Of a stretch of 64,000 nt of DNA, positions 1 through 11,299 are shown in pieces. The translations under genes and the position numbers were made by a program. Position 1 is the first letter of the stretch. The number at the start of each line of letters is the position of its first letter. The notes under the pieces are model-generated. The model searched no databases and was not told where the DNA came from. It saw only the letters and a program-made list of their open reading frames with translations. Source of the stretch: Sycobia sp. Sy_11 (Eukaryota; Arthropoda; Insecta; Hymenoptera; Epichrysomallidae). Location: the NCBI GenBank assembly GCA_018907035.1, contig JACCIC010000037.1, forward strand, positions 1,996,001 to 2,060,000, given 5' to 3'.

Positions 1-703
1 TCACGCTGCGTATAAAAGAAGTTTAAGCTATTGAGCTTGTCTTGTTGAAAATCGTTTGAATGAGGATAAACTATGTAATAATTAAGAACATTAAAATAAA
101 TTCATAAAGAAATATTTTTTGTAAACGTAAAAACTTTAAATATCTTTCATTACAATGAAAATTTAAGAAGTAATGCCTTTTTTATTAAAACTATACGAAT
201 TTCTCCAAAGCTAAGTTAAAGTAGACTCTTGATTAAATTTTAAAACTTGAATCAATAGCACGTAAAAAAGCAGCTTTTCTGCAGCCAATATGAGAACTAG
301 AACAACGTGGATTTTGCCGAAAATTCGTTAAACACACACACTCGAAACGGTCAAGATGAATTGAAAGCTCGTCGTCGGAAACAATGAAGCCACGAGTTCC
401 GAGGCTGAAAAAAAATGGGGAAGAGAGGAGCGCAGAGGAGACAAGAGAGGCCAAGAGAGGCAAAAAAAAATAAACGTACCGAGAATCTTCAATAGAGAGC
501 AAGTCAAGAGAGCTCCACGGATAAAAACGCGTCCTACGACTGTGTTGGGCACGCACACGACCCCATGCATCCATAATTTATTGAAAAGAGCGCCGAGTCA
601 GTGTTCCTTCAACTTTCCGTTCGCGGTCCAGTCCGAGGACTGGAAGTGAATTCTCTCTGCTTTTTCCCAATCCCTCTGAAAATGGAAAATATGGAAAAAT
701 GAC

Positions 704-711
<8 letters not shown>

Positions 712-745
<34 letters not shown>
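712..745 (+). repeat. (AG)17 microsatellite
   Basis: A perfect AG run preceded by an imperfect purine leader (GACAGAGAGACAGAG). The opposite strand reads as stop-free Leu-Ser codons, which explains an open frame there. Confidence 0.97.
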
Positions 746-748
<3 letters not shown>

Positions 749-906
749 TAAAAGTTAGGGAGAAAGGGAGGAGAAAAACTGAGGTTACAAACATCACATA
801 TATATACAGCAAGTTAGATGAGAGATTACTCGTGGATGACACAGGAAATTCGTTTCTATTATCAAACTTGCAACTTGTGACGCCATCCGTCATTCAACAC
901 ATCAAG

Positions 907-926
907 GAGAGAGAGAGAGAGAGAGA

Positions 927-974
<48 letters not shown>
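907..974 (+). repeat. Compound (GA)11(AT)23 microsatellite
   Basis: A GA run passes directly into an AT run with no spacer. The AT half is fully self-complementary and could extrude a hairpin. Reading frames crossing it encode only Arg-Glu and Ile-Tyr alternation. Confidence 0.97.
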
Positions 975-977
<3 letters not shown>

Positions 978-1281
978 TGTAGGTGCTTTATTCGAACCGA
1001 GTGTCACCGGCTTCGACCGATCGATAACCTATTTCCTAGTCAGGGTTTGTCGATTTAACGCTTCGCGAATGCTGGCTGACTTGTCGTACGTTCTCTATCC
1101 ATATCCCTATCTCGAAATTACGAGTATAGGCCGAAAGGAGGTGTGCGGTGCCGCGTGGATAAAAAATTCTTCTCCCCACTCCGCCCGCCGACACAGGAAA
1201 AATGCGCACCGCACAGTGACGTGGCTGCACTTTGTATCTATGAGACCGTCAAATGCTCACGGCACAGTAGCTCTTCGTCCG

Positions 1282-1284
<3 letters not shown>

Positions 1285-1363
<79 letters not shown>
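1285..1363 (+). repeat. (TC)39 microsatellite
   Basis: A perfect 79-bp TC run, among the longest pure tracts in the window. Absence of interruptions suggests a young or actively changing locus. It is a mirror repeat and so is triplex (H-DNA) capable. Confidence 0.98.
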
Positions 1364-1367
<4 letters not shown>

Positions 1368-2026
1368 CACTGGCCAAATATTGATATTCAGATAAGGCTT
1401 TGTCCCTGCCTCTTTGCCCTAGTGGCACTAAAAAAAACGATACCTCGTTCCTATAAAATCGTACCTTCTTTATATATTCTGCATATGAGAAACTGCAGAT
1501 GTTCCGAACGTTACGCTTTATTAAAAATGCACCCGGTTCGTTTCCAACGATCGCGCAAGTAGTTGTACGAGCAAACTGTGAAAAAATATTTCGTCTCTCT
1601 CTATATGTTAACGTACATGCCCATATGCTGCGCACGGATGTACGTATGTTCGTTCTCGCGCGAAAATCACGCGCGCAGTAATATCGCACGTCACATTCGC
1701 AACAGCGAGTCGCGACAGCGAGGATGCAAAATAAAGCTTTAATCTAACTCCGCGATCGGAAATTACGTCCTTGTATGTGTGCATACATATATATATAATA
1801 CGCACCATCCCGTGCATCGGTCGAGGTAGATGTAAAAAGAGAAAAGCTTATGCAAAAAGCTCTCTATCTCTCTTGCAGCAATGCACTCGAAAATGCAAGC
1901 GAGCACCATTACTATGTATAGTGACGTGGTGACAACGTCTCCCTTCGAAGCTGTAGTCGAGGATGGGGGGAGCGTTGCCGGAAGAAATGAGAAGGGAGAA
2001 ATCAGCTGACGGACAGCTCCAAATGG

Positions 2027-2048
2027 GACGACGACGGCGGCGGCGGCG
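2027..2048 (+). repeat. Short (GAC)/(GGC) trinucleotide tract
   Basis: ACG units merge into CGG units. It lies in a GC-rich stretch followed by GC-rich unique DNA, with no supported reading frame. Confidence 0.8.
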
Positions 2049-2340
2049 TTGGTAGAAGAGCGAGGATAGGAAGCCGCCACCCGCCCCGCGGAGTAAAGAG
2101 GGGCGCGGGCAGGGCGAGCTGGTTGTTAATGGAAACCCATTGTTCTCTAATCAAATCATTTGCAAGGCACGAGGGTTGAGCGCGGTGCCGCGAAAAGAGA
2201 GAGAGAGAGAGACAGTGTTGCGAGGAAGAGAAGAAGAGAGAGAGACAAACGGACGAGTACGAAGAACAGGCTATGACAGAAGATCGGGATTGAGAGAGAA
2301 GAAGCGAAAACGAGAGGACGGGTGTATTTGCTGATGTACA

Positions 2341-2650
2341 GTTTATCGACTATATAGATACTTTTTTAATTTAACAAACAGTGCACATGCAGTATTGAAA
2401 ATTTTATTTTCTAATGCAATTTAATCGATCGTTCTTTTTAGCAAAATTCAACTAAAAATCACAAAACAAAAATTATGATTTAAAAAATTATCAAAACATT
2501 TAGGTTTGATTTTTTGCTATTTTACGTAATTGGACAATCGATTGATAACTGTCCTTTGACAGTACTTTTAAATTTCAGCAAATTAACTGTATGTTTCGAT
2601 AGAATGTCAAAGACAGCTGTCCAAAAGTTCATTCTAATCCAACTGTAATA
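2341..2650. other. AT-rich unique interval
   Basis: Low-complexity-free AT-rich DNA between two repeat-rich blocks. It contains an imperfect direct repeat around GACAGT/GACAGC words (2555-2625) but no coding, RNA or repeat feature I can support. Confidence 0.7.
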
Positions 2651-2875
2651 TCACGGACTAAACTGCCGCGCAAAACACGACTCTGTCCGACTTTTACTCA
2701 AATTTTCAACAAAATTTCCACCAAGCCGAGCGCAAGCTGCTCGCAAACATAATTTCGAAGCCTTTTTCGACCAAGTGTAATTCTGCCCGGGCAAAGCTCC
2801 GGTTGGCACAAGCCGGCATGCATATACGTGTGCGTGCTTGTCCACCGGATCGTACAGGGACAGAGCGGGACGGAC

Positions 2876-2880
<5 letters not shown>

Positions 2881-2913
<33 letters not shown>
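2881..2913 (+). repeat. (GA)16 microsatellite
   Basis: A perfect GA run following a degenerate CAGAGCGGGACGGACAGACA leader. The flanks are GC-rich and unique. Confidence 0.97.
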
Positions 2914-2916
<3 letters not shown>

Positions 2917-3458
2917 GGAAGGGAGAAAGCTCGAGCGGCGAATCGTTTTGTCGCAGGATTACGGGGATTTCCCGTAAGTACGTGGCGTCATCTGTAAGCT
3001 CCCGTGAGCGCGTATAGCCGGGCAAAATGTTTGCCACCTACATAGAGCGGTGGTGGACAGTAGAAAGAGAGAGCGAGAGAGAGGAGGAGAAGGAGAAAGA
3101 GTGGACCATGCTGCACCCGGGAGGACGGAGCGCGGGACTGTTACCGGCAAGCAAGAGGGACGAGTTTCATACGTAAGCGCGCGACAGTAACGGAAATTCC
3201 GGGGACGCGCTCCGGCATTATCAGGCGCGCGGCCGGTGGGTGCGATGTAACACCGCCCCAACCCCAGCCCTCTTCGTCCGCGTAAAAAGATATTAAGAAG
3301 ATCGGAGCGCCGCGCGCGGAGATCGGCGGGAAAAGCGGGTGCTGCTGCCGGAGCGAAAATTCATGGAAACTATGTAAATGGAACGACGGAATGTGGACAA
3401 TGCCGTTCTAGAATTTGAAATCCTATCTCACGCCCTGCCCCCTCTCACACTATCTCTG

Positions 3459-3460
<2 letters not shown>

Positions 3461-3504
<44 letters not shown>
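3461..3504 (+). repeat. (TC)22 microsatellite
   Basis: A pure TC run. A GA run of 20 bp begins only 45 bp downstream (3549), so the two can pair within one strand as a stem with a short loop. Confidence 0.97.
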
Positions 3505-3506
<2 letters not shown>

Positions 3507-3548
3507 TCCTCGCTGTTTCAAACTATTCTTGCTGGATGGGTATCGGAA

Positions 3549-3568
3549 AGAGAGAGAGAGAGAGAGAG
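3549..3568 (+). repeat. (GA)10 microsatellite, inverted partner of the upstream TC run
   Basis: A short perfect GA run whose complement lies at 3461-3504. A transcript crossing both could fold into a local duplex. Confidence 0.93.
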
Positions 3569-3740
3569 TTAGAACAACGCGTTGGTTTATTTATTCCGAA
3601 TTCGATGTAGGCGCAGCTGGTGGGATGAAACGTAAAGCATTCGACATTAACGGCAATAGAAACAGCGTTTCAGCTCGGTTATATGCACGCGGCCACCGAA
3701 TCGATATTTCTGGAAAGGCGAAGGGACTATTTCTGACGTA

Positions 3741-5400
3741 GCTACATGACTGAGATTCGTCAAATCAATACATAGCTCTATGTATCTTGGCAGTCGTTCG
3801 ACGTGTTTTTAGCATTGAAGATCAATAATAATCATCCCGATCATTCGTATACAAATGTGATCGATTATACATCGGCATCTCCTGCGAACTCTGAAAAACT
3901 CGATTCGAATGTGCTCCAGAAATAATACGATTTTTACGAACTATCTAGGCAATTATAAAAATTTTCAATCTCTTACGAAAACGTATGAGTATCTCTTTTG
4001 TGAAATGAAATCGATGATAATTTTAAATTCGTTACGGATTCCAATTCAAATAAAAGTAATTGTTTCAAAATATCGAAAGTTTATATGTTGGTCTTTCGAA
4101 TAAACTAGTTATTTTATATTAAAAAAGAAGGTCTTAAAATGTCAATACGAGTATATATTTCAGGCACGTATATAGCGAAAAGCATCGATATTGAATATCT
4201 TCCACCGTATATAGGAAATTCTCAAGTGTTCAATCTTTTAATATCAAACGGTATATTTTCATATTATACTCGCGTGAGATAGCTCAGTTCCAGGTGAAAT
4301 TCATTTTTCACATTTATTTTAAGAAAATTCGATCTAAATGTCACACTGTGTCCTTTGAAAACTGCACGCAATTCGACAGTAATATGATATACATGTATTT
4401 TTTATGGGAAAAAAAGAAGAATATTTGAAGTAAAATAATATAATAATAATAATAATAATAATAATTAGTAAGAGCCTTTATACAAGGTATTAATCGACAC
4501 GATAAAATAGCCAAATATACAGAAAATAAGAGAGAAACTCATAAACAGAAAAAAAATTACAGACTAAAACACATTTTACGATAGCGAGAAGCATATTACT
4601 TGCTCTGTGTAGGTACACGTTATCATTATTAGAGTATTCAAAACGGCATTCTAGCTATATAACTGACGATGTAACATATAGATATACACTCTTTTGTTTG
4701 CTATGAGCTACTTGTGGTAAATGCGCGTGCGCAAATATTATAAGCCATTATTATAAGCCGACACGAGATTTAGCTGCTAGTAAAAAAAAGTGCTCGGCAT
4801 TTCAATTTTCTCGTATCCATCTATTCGTAACATGTATTTTGAAAAAAATCTCAACTAAGGTATATGAGTACCAATAAACTGCTATAGTTAACGTAATTTA
4901 AATCTTCAAATAGCGTTTTATTACGGATCTAGTAATAAAAAAAAGTTAGTTATATAATTACTAGTTATATATTATTGTTGAATCCATGAATAATAAAAAG
5001 AAAATATTAAGCACCCTATATACTTACTATGTAGAAATAGTACGTCTAATTTAAAAATCGTACATAACTACAAATATTAAAATAATAAATAATAAATTCA
5101 ATTCAATTAAACTTAACATAACGTAAATTTTTCTTTCCAATCGTTTTAAAGGGTAGTTAATATTCACAGAAAAAGTATACGTGAAAAAAGCGTGTTAATG
5201 ACAGTTCGTACTAATGTCATTTATATCCAATCGATCATTATGAAATATGAGACGGAAAAAGTGTATACATATATAGATACCAAAAGCGAAATCATATTCG
5301 CTCTCATACAATATAGAATAATCATAGTCTCTTATAGCTTGTCATTCAAGCCGAATCCGATGCATTTCAACAACGTAGAAACTCAAGGAACAGTAGAATG
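3741..5400. other. AT-rich unique block without GA/CT repeats
   Basis: About 1.6 kb of AT-rich DNA. Apart from a TAA tract at 4441-4466 it holds no microsatellite of note, no protein I recognise and no RNA gene. Open frames are short (under 75 codons) and rich in Ile, Asn, Lys and Tyr, as expected from composition alone. Confidence 0.75.
4441..4466 (+). repeat. (TAA)8 trinucleotide tract
   Basis: A run of TAA units extended upstream by imperfect ATAATA words. It contains stop codons in one frame and so interrupts any reading frame here. Confidence 0.92.
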
Positions 5401-5513
5401 AAAATTTCGAATTTCGAATGGAGTTTTTGTCATTTCTTTTTCGAATTTGCAAAGATTCGAGAATATAGAACGCATACTAGTGGGCTGATTGCACTTTGTC
5501 AGTGTCAAGAAAC

Positions 5514-5516
<3 letters not shown>

Positions 5517-5554
<38 letters not shown>
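5517..5554 (+). repeat. (GA)19 microsatellite
   Basis: A perfect GA run at the upstream edge of a repeat-rich, more GC-rich block. Confidence 0.97.
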
Positions 5555-5557
<3 letters not shown>

Positions 5558-5756
5558 AATTTACAATTCATATTGTACTGGCTCCCACTCTCTGACTCTC
5601 TTTGCGGCATACCTTGCGCGCGTACTGCACTGTCGCCTTCTTACTGTCCCAGTTCTAACATAGTAAGACGGTTCAACAACCACACAAACACAGCACCTGG
5701 TATAACAATCTTCGAGCAATCAAACTTGAAACTGTATAAGAGAAGATCCTTCCTCT

Positions 5757-5766
5757 CCCCCCCCCC
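5757..5766 (+). repeat. Poly(C) homopolymer, 10 bp
   Basis: One of many C or G runs of 9-12 bp in this window. It sits in a pyrimidine-rich CTTCCTCTC context. Confidence 0.9.
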
Positions 5767-5878
5767 TCCTTAAACAATGCCAATTTTGGAAATACGCGGC
5801 GGTTAAAGTTATACATACATATACATATATATACATGAATCAATGGTAATATCGGCTTCCCTTTCGAAATAGTTTTCT

Positions 5879-5890
5879 CCCCCCCCCCCC
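5879..5890 (+). repeat. Poly(C) homopolymer, 12 bp
   Basis: A second long C run only about 110 bp after the previous one, flanked by CT-rich sequence. Confidence 0.9.
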
Positions 5891-6273
5891 ACTCTCTCTA
5901 AATGCGCGTAGGAAGTACGGGGCGCTTCAGCAATGGCCTTGCTGACATATTCTCGGATATGCATATATCTTGCGCGATGTTGCCCACACATCGGCGGCGA
6001 CGCAGTGGCGACAGAGAGGCGCGGCAATGAAGCTCATGCGTCCATTTCAGACCAGCACAATACACATAGGTGCGCGCGTGCTTGTGCGCGTGTAATACAA
6101 TAAAACTCGTCGGCCATCGCACACCTTTTCCGTTGCCAGTTCATGCGAACCGATATTCTATATATTAAATACAAAAAGGTGCAGCAACTCTCACAAAGAT
6201 AAGTCTCTTATGATCATAATAAAGCTCTTATATTTAAAGAATTTTCTCACTGATATTCTGTCAGTCTCTTCCA

Positions 6274-6299
6274 CTCTCTCTCTCTCTCTCTCTCTCTCT
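6274..6299 (+). repeat. (CT)13 microsatellite
   Basis: A perfect CT run followed by TCTTTCTTCC, an extended pyrimidine tract. Confidence 0.96.
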
Positions 6300-6487
6300 T
6301 CTTTCTTCCACCTCCTGGGGCAGACTAAAGCCCACCTCCTCTCAAGACATCCGATAATATGCATAAATGCGCTTTCAACAATAATCGAATATACGCTCCG
6401 ATGCGAATCAAGCAAAACGTTGATGCCTCAACTCGCAGGCTTCATCCGCTCTACATACATATTATAATACTCGTTAGTCCGAACTAA

Positions 6488-6547
<60 letters not shown>
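6488..6547 (+). repeat. Compound (GT)7(TA)n microsatellite
   Basis: Sixty bases of unbroken alternating purine-pyrimidine sequence, GT passing into TA. Three reading frames run open through it and produce only Cys-Val or Tyr-Ile repeats. Confidence 0.97.
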
Positions 6548-6552
<5 letters not shown>

Positions 6553-6794
6553 CAGTTTGCGCGAGGACGGCTTCTCGTATTCCGCGTCGGGGCGCAGTCG
6601 CGAAGTCGATCACGTTTCAAACGGTCTCGAAACTTCAACGTTGTCGCGCTCTCTTTCCCCATCTGTAGTTGCAACCTGCTCCGCACGCCTCTTGTTATTC
6701 TCGCGCCGGACATGCACGTACACAGTACACCCGTTAGCGGATTTATGTCTAAAATTTATAGATTTATAACTTTATAAAAAATGTCGCATAAACA

Positions 6795-6797
<3 letters not shown>

Positions 6798-6845
<48 letters not shown>
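6798..6845 (+). repeat. (AT)24 microsatellite
   Basis: A perfect AT run flanked on both sides by the related words CATGCAT and ATGTGCATG, so the flanks are nearly inverted copies of each other. Confidence 0.97.
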
Positions 6846-6848
<3 letters not shown>

Positions 6849-9116
6849 CATGATTGCTTAGTGAAATTGCAGATTTGAAATATCAATTCCATACAATTGA
6901 AACAGATAAGAATGATCGATGATATACTTTATTTGTTTAACATCAACAGTAATGATTAAAAATCAGATAATATACGCTTGACTTAAAAGCAAAATTATAA
7001 ATCACTTCCATTATTTAATAGCTTTAGTTAATTCTCAAAGTTATACATTAAAAACGAAAGTTGTTACAAAAAACTGTATACAAACTGTCCGATAATGAAA
7101 TAATATTAGCTATGAAAAGCCTTGAACTACTTTTATGCCTTTTTTAAAAGAATATGAATCAATTCGCGTTTATATTGAATGCATTCGATTATGTAATAAC
7201 TATCCGTTACTATGTGAAACATAAATATTTTTCTATTATAAATCGCTTTATAAATGCGTAAACCGTAGAATAAATGCTGAACACAGTGTTGAGCAGAGAA
7301 TACGATCCAAGTTTACATTATGTTGTCATGACACAACACCTGAAACTAATCAATACTCGTCGAAACGTTTGCCCATCCCATTGCCGCTGTCCGTTTTTAG
7401 ACCATGATTAATTGTTTAATTGCATCTAACTGTCTCTTTAATTATCCCGCTCCGGGCATTATTCAATTACTCCCAATGGCCTTCTCGACGCGTTGGCCAA
7501 AATCCTTCCACGTTTATCTACAGGAATGCCGTACCGTTAAAGCCGCTCTTTACAAATATTTGGAATCTCTTCACCGTCCCTTCGAATGTCACGCGCACAA
7601 CGTGGCACACACGAGGCCCGTACATAACTATACGTATCGATTATATATTTGCGTCGGTGAAGTTATCCGCATTTCAAAGCGGCACAGCCGCGCCCCACGG
7701 AGTGTTTGCAACCAGAAATCCATCGTGTGCGAATACATCTATATGTTGTGTCCCGCTCTCTGTGACATATATATAGTTAACCAGTTAAGCCCCGATCTCG
7801 AATCGTTTATTATAATCCTGTCAGGAATTTCGAAAAAATATTATTAATCGTCAAGATTAAATTGGATTGAATTCAGAATTTTTAATTAATGGAATGGTGT
7901 AAAGCTATTTACTTGTGTTTCAATTGCCAAATTCGTCGGATAATTCCGATGAAATGGCATTTATAAATCAAAAAATTGACTTAAAGAAATACGAAAAGAA
8001 ATTTTAACATAAAAAGTAATTAGAACAGATGTCACTGACAATAATGATAGCTGAATAAAATTTCATATTACATCTGATATATTGAGATTTGCTTTCCTTT
8101 GCTTTGGCCTTTTGTCCCTTTTTTGAAAGAAGAAAATGAGAACAGCGCCGATAAAAGGTGCCATGCTTTTTTTATCCATTGTGTCAGTACGTAAGCAAGT
8201 ATAAGATAAAGTCAGGGAAAAAGATGTTCGCAAGAAACTTAAAGAAAACTTTATAATGTTAAAACGTTCTTTTAGATACTCAGATTAGCCTTAAAAAATG
8301 GAAGCTTTATATCGATATCATCTGTTTCTTTTTTCATTATGTATTTTAATATATTCTGAATTCCGGAGTTAAAGTTATAACGTCAGGCTGTAATGCTGTA
8401 AAACCGGAATGTTAGTTCTAGAGAGTCGGAGTAAATTCCAAGGTACAGAGGACGATGCGTTGTTTCTCTTTTTGTAGCTTAAATCGTTACACAGAGCAGA
8501 ATATTGCTTCTGCTGGAATCCTCTCTAAATCATTCGATGCTTTCTTCGGTTTTAGAAACTATTCTGATATACATTAGGTAGAAATTATATATTCAATAAG
8601 TAAAATAAACAATGACAAAAATTGTTAAAACTGTAGAAAGCAAATTTTAAAAATTGGCTAGTACCTCTTGATTGTAGGACAGATTTCGAAAATGTGTAAA
8701 TGCATAAGAAACAACTATAAGACATGTATTCCAAATTATTCACTTTGAGACTGTATTAATTTTTAATACTATAATTAAAAGCGGTAATAATAAAATAACT
8801 GTAATTAAAAGCTGTTATAAAAAGAAAATTATTGAAGTTATCATTGACGGAAGCAGTATATTTCATCATACCGTGGCCGTAATATTATACAGGGGATCAA
8901 ACACTGATCTTTTACGTTAAGTTTTTTTACTTACATATTTAAATTAGTTAAAACAAGAATTAAACAATTTCTATTCATTGGTTGTTATTCGTTCGTTGGC
9001 CTCTTTGAACGCTGGACTTGCGCTATTAAAATTTATTACGCCTTATAATGCTCGATCGTGTAAAAGCTGGTTACATTATAATATCTATTATTATAGCCTC
9101 CATTAATCAAGATGGA

Positions 9117-9118
<2 letters not shown>
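6849..9118. other. AT-rich unique block with a less AT-rich island
   Basis: About 2.3 kb with no microsatellite over 20 bp. The ends are strongly AT-rich. The central island (about 7380-7800) is more balanced in composition and carries several ATTA/TAATTA words. No RNA gene or protein domain is recognisable. Confidence 0.7.
7404..7847 (+). other. Non-repetitive open reading frame of doubtful coding status (147 codons)
   Basis: This is one of the longer ATG-initiated frames not created by simple repeats. The conceptual product begins MINCLIASNC and ends SGISKKYY. It is rich in Cys, Tyr and His and shows no domain, signal peptide or motif that I recognise. A second frame in the same strand is open over most of the same interval (7420-7776), which argues that a local shortage of stop codons, not selection for a protein, is the cause. 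It also has no convincing splice sites. The same interval contains homeodomain-type TAATTA and ATTA words, so a conserved non-coding element is as good an explanation. Confidence 0.1.

Positions 9119-9166
<48 letters not shown>
9119..9166 (+). repeat. (AT)24 microsatellite
   Basis: A perfect AT run at the boundary between the AT-rich block and the GC-rich block that follows. Confidence 0.97.
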
Positions 9167-9170
<4 letters not shown>

Positions 9171-9366
9171 TAGAGAACCTTTCCTACGTAATCACCCGAT
9201 TGAAAACGAAAACACGTATTTCTCTATATTCTATTTGTATCCATATTCCAAATGAAAAAATCCACCTTTTACAAAACTGTGTTTATCGACCGAGAAATTG
9301 ACCTCCAAAAAAGAAAAAAACGAGTTCTAAACAAGGAAATGACGTGGAAGGGGGTGGGTGAGGCTC

Positions 9367-9400
9367 TATAAAAGCCGCTATTGCGGCGAGATGCATTTGT
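9367..9400 (+). promoter_or_regulatory. Possible TATA-type core promoter
   Basis: The word CTCTATAAAAGCC matches a strong metazoan TATA box. A GCATTTG word about 28 bp downstream places an A near the expected start site but is only a partial match to the insect initiator TCAKTY. The element sits at the entry to a GC-rich block. Downstream there is only a very short frame (ATG at 9442, 15 codons). No exon can be attached to it, so this may be chance. Confidence 0.2.
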
Positions 9401-9672
9401 CCCTCCGCTCGTTAAAAGTAATTCTCGGCATTACCGAGAAAATGAATATTTCCGTCTGTGACATGCGGTGTCTTCGCGTCTCCATATAAGAAGAGCTGCG
9501 AAGATAGAAGGAAAAGGGGAAGCAGCTGACGGGGTGCGCGAGTAATTAAGAAAAAAAAGAAAAAAGAAAAGAAAAAAGGTTTTCCCCGACATTTCCAAGG
9601 AGAAATTTTAATTTTGACAAGCTCTTCGCTCGCAACCGCGTACCGAGTGACGACGAACCTGGCGAGATAGGA

Positions 9673-9682
9673 GGGGGGGGGG
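9673..9682 (+). repeat. Poly(G) homopolymer, 10 bp
   Basis: A G run in a GAGATAGGAG context. Confidence 0.88.
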
Positions 9683-9961
9683 CGAGTGCATTCGGGCTTT
9701 GGCCGACTTCCAGCTTCGATGAACGCCCTCCTTCTCCTCCTCCTCCTTCTACTCGTCGCTTCCGCCAGTCGGGGGAAGGGTTACCGGCGTAACGATGAAC
9801 CAAAGGGTGGGAATGGGGGCCGAGGGATGGGGAGGCGGGCGAAGGAGCATCATACCGAAAAGAGAGTCGCGCGTTATTGGCCGCGTTTACGACGAAGACG
9901 TCGACGACGTCGGATCGCCGTTACGTAACGCTCGCGTATACATCTAAACGCATAACACGCT

Positions 9962-9996
9962 TGCACACGCACACGCGCGCGCACGTATACGTGTAT
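9962..9996 (+). repeat. Alternating purine-pyrimidine tract (CA/CG/TA mix)
   Basis: Thirty-five bases alternate purine and pyrimidine without break, including CGCGCGCG and the palindrome CACGTATACGTG. Sequence of this type is favourable for Z-DNA. Confidence 0.8.
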
Positions 9997-10222
9997 AAGC
10001 CTGTCAGGGCTCTCGGCATTATGACGAGCAGAGACTATCCGCCTGCGGCCTGCAGTCTGGCGACCGCCTCCCCCCTCCCGAGTTGCTGCAGCACCCTGCC
10101 GCTTGCTCGGCACTTGATTTCGAACAGTCTGCAATGCTATGCACTATACTATACGCGTCCTCGCACCGCCGACTCCGTGATACTGTTGCACAGTCAGGGG
10201 CGATTCCACTCGCTGCCTCTTA

Positions 10223-10232
10223 CCCCCCCCCC
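10223..10232 (+). repeat. Poly(C) homopolymer, 10 bp
   Basis: A C run preceded by CTGCCTCTTA and followed by GCACACC. Confidence 0.88.
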
Positions 10233-10749
10233 GCACACCTCTCTCATTTACACTCTTATCATTGGCGCTGCGCGCCATTGGAACAACTTGACAGTTACTT
10301 TCTAGAAAAAAAATCATTCGCATCTAATTCAGCAAAATCAATAGGATTACCAAGAAACCTACATAAAAAGGGTATTATATTCAGTTATTATTATTCGGAT
10401 ATTGTAAAAACCTGTATTGTTCTAGTTATATTTTACTGTATATGCAGTTTCTTGTTTTTCAATTTCATTTATTCCATTTTTAGCCATATCAATATTTATT
10501 TAACACGCGTCTGTAATTTGTATTTCACCCGTCGTGACTCTTTGTTTATTCATGTATATTAACGAATTTGCGATTACTTGCATGGCTTGTCTCATAATTG
10601 TTCATGCAAATATGTTTAACTGACTGGGCCCTGGGGTTCGTCTAGTTAAAATAAATATCTCTATCCATCGCCCACTCTTTCTGCACCTCGCGCGTGCGTA
10701 TTTAACGTGTCGCTTACGCGCGGGACGAGGAAGAGGGCGGCGCGGGAGT

Positions 10750-10760
10750 GGGGGGGGGGG
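10750..10760 (+). repeat. Poly(G) homopolymer, 11 bp
   Basis: The G run is extended by AGGGGAG, so this strand has several G tracts close together and is a possible G-quadruplex site. Confidence 0.88.
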
Positions 10761-11108
10761 AGGGGAGCCCCGCCTGTACCCGATGAGCGAGGCTTTAATA
10801 ATAATCAAGTGCATGTTATTTAAGGAAACGAGCGTGCGGCGCGGCGCGAGCGGGCTATTTTCGCGTCGCGCGTCGCCGCGCTGTTTAACGCCCGTCGACG
10901 TCGATGCGCGTCGTCGTCGCCGTTGCCGTCGTCGTTGCGGCTGCTCTGCATATAGCGTGCCGCTCGAGACGAGGGAAAATAGGGCGCGCATCGGGCACCC
11001 GGACGGCAGATTAATGCTCATCGCAGTTGTTATTTAAGAGACGGAGGTGAAGCTTACTTTCGGAAAATCCGAATTGATGTTTGCTCGAACGGCGTAGCAG
11101 CGACGGCT

Positions 11109-11152
11109 AATGTGTACGCGTGTGCGTGCGTATATGTGACGCGCGCACACGC
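11109..11152 (+). repeat. Two abutting alternating purine-pyrimidine tracts
   Basis: A 29-bp GT/CG/TA alternating tract is followed, after one purine-purine step, by an alternating ACGCGCGC-type tract. It is not a pure microsatellite but keeps the alternation. Confidence 0.75.
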
Positions 11153-11254
11153 CATCTCCTCTACTACGCTGTTATTGAGCAGACTTTGCAGGCCTGCGTT
11201 TGCAATGGTAATCGGGTAGATTGTCTCGGTCTCAGTCTTTAGTAGCTGCCAATT

Positions 11255-11286
11255 ATCATTATTACTATTATTATTATTAGTATTAT
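11255..11286 (+). repeat. Imperfect (ATT)n tract
   Basis: ATT units interrupted by ATC, ACT and AGT substitutions, which suggests an ageing repeat. Confidence 0.85.
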
Positions 11287-11299
11287 ACTGAATTATTTT

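Larger units (their letters stand above)
9340..11060. other. GC-rich, CpG-rich block with homopolymers and trinucleotide words
   Basis: The block contains G10 (9673), C10 (10223), G11 (10750), CTC/CTT triplets near 9727, GAC/GTC words near 9889-9915 and CGT/CGC triplets near 10910-10940. Reading frames through it are Arg-, Leu- and Pro-rich by composition. An AT-rich gap lies at 10300-10560. No gene is supported. Confidence 0.7.

Noticed and set aside
832..1395. A 187-codon plus-strand reading frame
   Set aside because: It runs through GA, AT and TC microsatellites, which lack stops in that frame; the unique middle part matches nothing known.
4730..4772. Short duplicated ATTATAAGCC word
   Set aside because: Only about 10-13 bp in AT-rich DNA, within what chance produces.
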